The position numbers were made by a program, and so were the translations under genes. The notes under the pieces are model-generated. The model worked only from the letters and a program-made list of their open reading frames with translations, was not told where the DNA came from and did not search any database. A stretch of DNA of 19,508 bases, from the NCBI GenBank assembly GCA_030706285.1, contig JAUZOU010000017.1, positions 1 through 19,508 on the forward strand, in the 5' to 3' direction. The DNA comes from Bacteroidota bacterium. GTDB taxonomy: Bacteria > Bacteroidota > Bacteroidia > Bacteroidales > UBA1402. Shown here in pieces: positions 16,716 through 19,508 of the stretch (positions are counted from its first letter, which is position 1; the number at the start of each line of letters is the position of its first letter).

Positions 16716-16723
16716 TATATTTG
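16716..16723 (+). promoter_or_regulatory. Possible -7 box TATATTTG
   Basis: Fits TAnnTTTG and lies 56 bases before the ATG at 16780, but no TTTG is found at the -33 spacing. Between the GC-rich island and this box (16561-16715) only a short inverted pair AGCTAT/ATAGCT near 16579-16600 is seen. Confidence 0.35.
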
Positions 16724-16779
16724 TTTCGAAAATAGCTGTCTGTTACGGAACGAAAATGTGATTTAAAAACTAATCAGAG

Positions 16780-17835
16780 ATGAAAAAACTCATTTTTACA
16801 ATGCTGGCTTTTGCGCTGATTGTTGTTGCAAAAGCGAATCCGATTGGTGAGGAGGTTGATTTGTCAGAACTTTATTTCGACCAAAATGGAAATTGGGTCA
16901 TCGAGCTTAGTTACCTCAATCTACACAGTGGATTTTTCCCTTTTGACAGCATTTGGATCAAGACAACCTCCGGCATCTCAACGGTTAAACAGATCCGTTC
17001 GTACGATAGCAATTATATATTGCTGATAACGAATGACAGCCTGTCATCGAACCTTACGATCAACCCGGTTAAAGACTCCATCCAATTGATCCATTCCTAC
17101 ATGAATTATAAATATACAGATGCGCTTCTTATTTATGGCGGGTTACCCGGTTCGACAGTGCTGACACCCAGATCAGGCCAATCTATAGCCGAACATCTGT
17201 TTCACTATGAAATGGGCCAATACAGGAGGTATAGTCTGGATAAATCGCCCACCATCGGCGCCGTCAATGATACGACCGGCATGTGCGGTACATTAAGAGG
17301 ACATATCTATGATCAAAACGGCCATTTGTTTACCGAGACAAAGGGCTATTTCTTTAATGAATATTTCCACCTGTATCCAAGATCTGACGGCTCTTATTCG
17401 ATCAGGGTATTAGCCAACAGAAACACCTTCAGTACCATGTATTATAATTATCCGACTGCCGATACCAAGGACATCCGTATGACGCCCATCGACGTGATCC
17501 TGAGACCCGATTCAGTCGTAACCGCCGACATCCATTTGCTAAACCTGATAAACGGAGTCGATCCGGTCAAAGCGACTGCCGAAACCGTTTGGAAGCTGTC
17601 ACCGAATCCATTGAGCGGAACAACGCTGAACTATACCATTTCCCTGCCGGTCAAATCTTCCGATTGCCGGGTCAATCTGATCAATCTGAGCGGGCAGCGG
17701 TTGACACAATTTTCATTGATAGACAATCAAGGCAGCCTGGAAATCCCACCATCGGTAGAAAACGGAACCTACCTGTTTGAATTGGTCGTCAACGGGAAAA
17801 CGACGTGTACCTCCAAAATGACCCTTTCAAGATGA
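16780..17835 (+). CDS. Secreted protein of unknown function with T9SS type A sorting domain
   Basis: A 351-residue protein with a signal peptide (1-19, ending AKA/NP). The N-terminal 150 residues (LSELYFDQNGNWVIELSYLN and onwards) and a middle part containing GTLRGHIYDQNGHLF, like a carboxypeptidase-regulatory or Cna-B-type beta-sandwich (about 168-255), are not assigned to a family. The last 80 residues form a T9SS type A domain: WKLSPNPLSGTTLNYTISL, VNLINLSGQRL, and the closing GTYLFELVVNGK with a C-terminal KMTLSR. It should cross the outer membrane by the type IX system. Its stop overlaps the next start (ATGA at 17832-17835), so the two genes are translationally coupled. Confidence 0.82.
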   Translation: MKKLIFTMLAFALIVVAKANPIGEEVDLSELYFDQNGNWVIELSYLNLHSGFFPFDSIWIKTTSGISTVKQIRSYDSNYILLITNDSLSSNLTINPVKDSIQLIHSYMNYKYTDALLIYGGLPGSTVLTPRSGQSIAEHLFHYEMGQYRRYSLDKSPTIGAVNDTTGMCGTLRGHIYDQNGHLFTETKGYFFNEYFHLYPRSDGSYSIRVLANRNTFSTMYYNYPTADTKDIRMTPIDVILRPDSVVTADIHLLNLINGVDPVKATAETVWKLSPNPLSGTTLNYTISLPVKSSDCRVNLINLSGQRLTQFSLIDNQGSLEIPPSVENGTYLFELVVNGKTTCTSKMTLSR

Positions 17836-18407
17836 GGAACAAACGACTGGTCTGCCTTTGGTTGTTGTTTTTTTCCGTGACCTTGTGCCTGCCAGCACAA
17901 ACAAAGGTGGCTTTTTTTGAAGAACACATCGATTTCAAACTCGATCGCGAACATTTCAGCGTGAATGGGATTTATTCGTTCAGGAACCGGACAAAGGAGC
18001 TTGTGGTCCAGCGAATCAGCTTTCCGTTCGCTTCGGAGGCAGGAACGGTCGATTCGATCAGAGTGCTTGACCTCAATTGTCTGAAAGCGGTACCATTTAT
18101 GAAATCAGGCAATGCCATTTATTTTGAACTGAACGTGCAGCCTGAAGATACCCTGGCAGTCCAGATTGCCTACCGGCAGAAAGCGTTGGCTAAAAACACC
18201 TATATCCTGACATCCACCCGGGCATGGGGAAGCCCCCTGGACAGAGCGTTTTATACCTTGACGACACCAGACGGAATACCGGTGAGGTCGTTTTCATACC
18301 AGCCGGATTCGGTCAGGCAAACGGCCGGTCAACTCGTTTATTTCTGGAAAAAGACGCAATTTCTGCCGGCACAGGACTTTGAGGTGGTCGTTGATAAAGT
18401 CCCCTGA
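17832..18407 (+). CDS. Exported protein of unknown function, coupled to the T9SS cargo gene
   Basis: The start chosen is the ATG at 17832, which overlaps the upstream stop in ATGA and gives a signal peptide (MRNKRLVCLWLLFFSVTLCL, cleaved near PAQ/TK). A start nine codons earlier would spoil the signal. The 191-residue protein is rich in beta strands (FEEHIDFKLDREHFSVNGIY, SFRNRTKELVVQRISFPFAS) and has an N-terminal part somewhat like DUF4424-type periplasmic proteins, where a conserved segment of the form GxYxFRN occurs. There is no T9SS tail and no lipobox cysteine after the signal. It is probably periplasmic, or a partner of the cargo encoded just before it. It ends 19 bases from the convergent nadD gene. 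Confidence 0.72.
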   Translation: MRNKRLVCLWLLFFSVTLCLPAQTKVAFFEEHIDFKLDREHFSVNGIYSFRNRTKELVVQRISFPFASEAGTVDSIRVLDLNCLKAVPFMKSGNAIYFELNVQPEDTLAVQIAYRQKALAKNTYILTSTRAWGSPLDRAFYTLTTPDGIPVRSFSYQPDSVRQTAGQLVYFWKKTQFLPAQDFEVVVDKVP

Positions 18408-18426
18408 AACAGCCCGCACACCGTTA

Positions 18427-18942
18427 TCACCGTTGCTCTCCGTTTCGCAGCTGGGTGGAAGAAATGTCCATGTGAGGAGCGTTCAGCAGCGTAACCCGGT
18501 TCCAGCCTTGGGGCACCGTGTTGGAAGCACCGGTACGCGGATAGACCAGGATGTCGTGATGTTGCAGCAAGTAGTCGTAGTCTTTCCACTGAGTGAACAG
18601 GTCGAGGTTGTCGCCGCCGATAATCAGGACAAATTCGCGTCCGGGAAAGGTGGACTCGGCGTAACGGAGCGTATCGACGGTGTAGGAGGGAACAGGGCGG
18701 TTGAACTCGATGTCTGACGCGAACGTGTGCGGGTGATCCTGAAGCGCTGTCCGGACAGCCAGCAGCCGTTGCCGGGCATCGGCGGGATCGGCCGTGGCTT
18801 TCAGCGGATTCTTGGGGCTGACTACAAACCAGACCTCGTCGACGTATCCCTGTTGCAGGATGAAATCGGCTAAACCGAGGTGTCCCTTGTGGATCGGGTT
18901 GAACGAACCTCCGAAAAAGCCCGTACGGATTTTATTAGTCAT
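18427..18942 (-). CDS. nadD: Nicotinate-nucleotide adenylyltransferase
   Basis: A 171-residue cytoplasmic enzyme that joins nicotinate mononucleotide and ATP to give deamido-NAD in NAD biosynthesis. The nucleotidyltransferase signature GGSFNPIHKGH (11-21) holds the phosphate-binding HxGH. The middle has SYTVDTLRY and IIGGDNLDLFTQWKDYDYLL, and ISSTQLR (160-166) is the second ATP motif (ISSTxIR). The protein ends only five residues after that motif, whereas NadD proteins usually carry about 20-25 more residues forming a C-terminal helix. Either this lineage has a short form or the end is lost. It starts 6 bases after the gmk stop, the usual Bacteroidales arrangement. Confidence 0.93.
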   Translation of the reverse strand: MTNKIRTGFFGGSFNPIHKGHLGLADFILQQGYVDEVWFVVSPKNPLKATADPADARQRLLAVRTALQDHPHTFASDIEFNRPVPSYTVDTLRYAESTFPGREFVLIIGGDNLDLFTQWKDYDYLLQHHDILVYPRTGASNTVPQGWNRVTLLNAPHMDISSTQLRNGEQR

Positions 18943-18948
18943 AGTCGG

Positions 18949-19508
18949 TCAATCGTTCGGCCCGGCGGAAATAAACGACCGGACTTCTTCCAGACAGTTC
19001 TGTTTGGCGGTTTCAAGATCGTCGTTGACAATCACGGCATCAAATTTCGGCGCAAACGACAACTCAAAGCTGGCTTTTTCCAGGCGTTCGCGGATCACAT
19101 CGGCACTGTCGGTACCCCGGTTTTCCAACCGTTGGCGCAACACGTCGATGCTGGGCGGTTTGATAAACACAGCCAGGGCCTTGCTGCCGTATTGTTGCTT
19201 GATGTTAAGGCCCCCTTTCACGTCAATGTCCAGCAATACATTCCGGCCGTCAGCCATCATGCGTTCCACTTCACTTCTCAGAGTGCCGTAGAATTTGTCG
19301 GTGTACACTTCTTCCCATTCCAGAAAGGCGTTGGCCTCGATCTTTTGTCTGAAATCGGCGGGCGTCAGGAAAAAATAATCTTTTCCGTCAACCTCGGTGT
19401 TGCGGGGCGGGCGGCTGGTGGCGGAAACCGAAAAACCAAGGTTGAGGCCCTGCTTGAGCAGCCATTGAACCAGGGTGGTCTTGCCGGTGCCGGAAGGCGC
19501 TGAGAAGA
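18949..19508 (-). CDS. gmk: Guanylate kinase (5' end beyond window)
   Basis: The frame is open to the right edge. The first visible residues are SAPSGTGKTTLV, the P-loop (GxxGxGKT-like) that binds ATP, so only the first few residues are missing. GMP-binding elements follow: SVSATSRPPRNTEVDGKDYF, and FLEWEEVYTDKFYGT. Then come LLDIDVKGG, AVFIKPPS, and LRQRLENRGTDSADVIRERL forming the lid. The enzyme phosphorylates GMP to GDP in the cytoplasm. The gene ends 6 bases before nadD, so they are co-transcribed. Confidence 0.95.
   Translation of the reverse strand, partial: FSAPSGTGKTTLVQWLLKQGLNLGFSVSATSRPPRNTEVDGKDYFFLTPADFRQKIEANAFLEWEEVYTDKFYGTLRSEVERMMADGRNVLLDIDVKGGLNIKQQYGSKALAVFIKPPSIDVLRQRLENRGTDSADVIRERLEKASFELSFAPKFDAVIVNDDLETAKQNCLEEVRSFISAGPND

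Noticed and set aside
9942..16779. Integron integrase, transposase or resolvase accompanying the cassettes
   Set aside because: No frame of suitable size and motif remains unassigned in this region.
18880..19503. Plus-strand frame of 207 codons
   Set aside because: Opposite gmk and nadD, which are unmistakable; no domain seen in the plus-strand product.

Overview
The window looks like chromosomal DNA of an anaerobic, glycan-degrading Bacteroidales-type bacterium (phylum Bacteroidota). The signs are a GH92/GH78 glycosidase pair, two proteins with type IX secretion (T9SS type A) C-termini, a BACON domain, a promoter of the Bacteroidetes form (TTTG, 19 bases, TAnnTTTG), little Shine-Dalgarno signal, and a gmk-nadD pair.

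Left part (1-6037, + strand): end of a glycan-utilisation locus. A 5'-partial gene encodes an unusual two-enzyme protein, a TIM-barrel (clan GH-A-like) domain fused to a GH92 alpha-mannosidase-like domain. Twelve bases later comes a complete secreted GH78 alpha-L-rhamnosidase. Both are exported or probably exported and should act together on a glycan carrying rhamnose and mannose-like sugars.

Middle-left (6201-9743, - strand): an operon of a DJ-1/PfpI-family protein (isocyanide-hydratase-like), an exported SnoaL/DUF4440-like protein, and an unrecognised gene broken by two +1 frameshifts. Upstream lies a HigA-like antitoxin whose AbiEii-type toxin survives only as fragments. Next is a flavodoxin/ferredoxin membrane protein (EFR1 type) with a canonical Bacteroidetes promoter.

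Centre (about 9850-15990, - strand, visibly AT-rich): the most interesting part. Three genes for exported proteins (M48 metalloprotease, giant BspA-like leucine-rich-repeat protein with a T9SS tail, small lipoprotein interrupted by a stop codon) are separated by related 60-80 bp imperfect palindromes. The outer arms match perfectly across each of two cassettes (10 and 12 bp) rather than within one site. That is the pattern left by integron gene cassettes, so I read this as an integrase-less cassette array (CALIN-like). A half-site next to the broken toxin gene may be another relic.

Right part: 16022-16779 is non-coding, with a GC-rich structured island. Two translationally coupled + strand genes for exported proteins of unknown function follow (the first with a T9SS tail). 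They converge on the housekeeping pair gmk (cut by the window edge) and nadD (with a short C-terminus). No tRNA, rRNA, CRISPR array, transposase or integrase was found.
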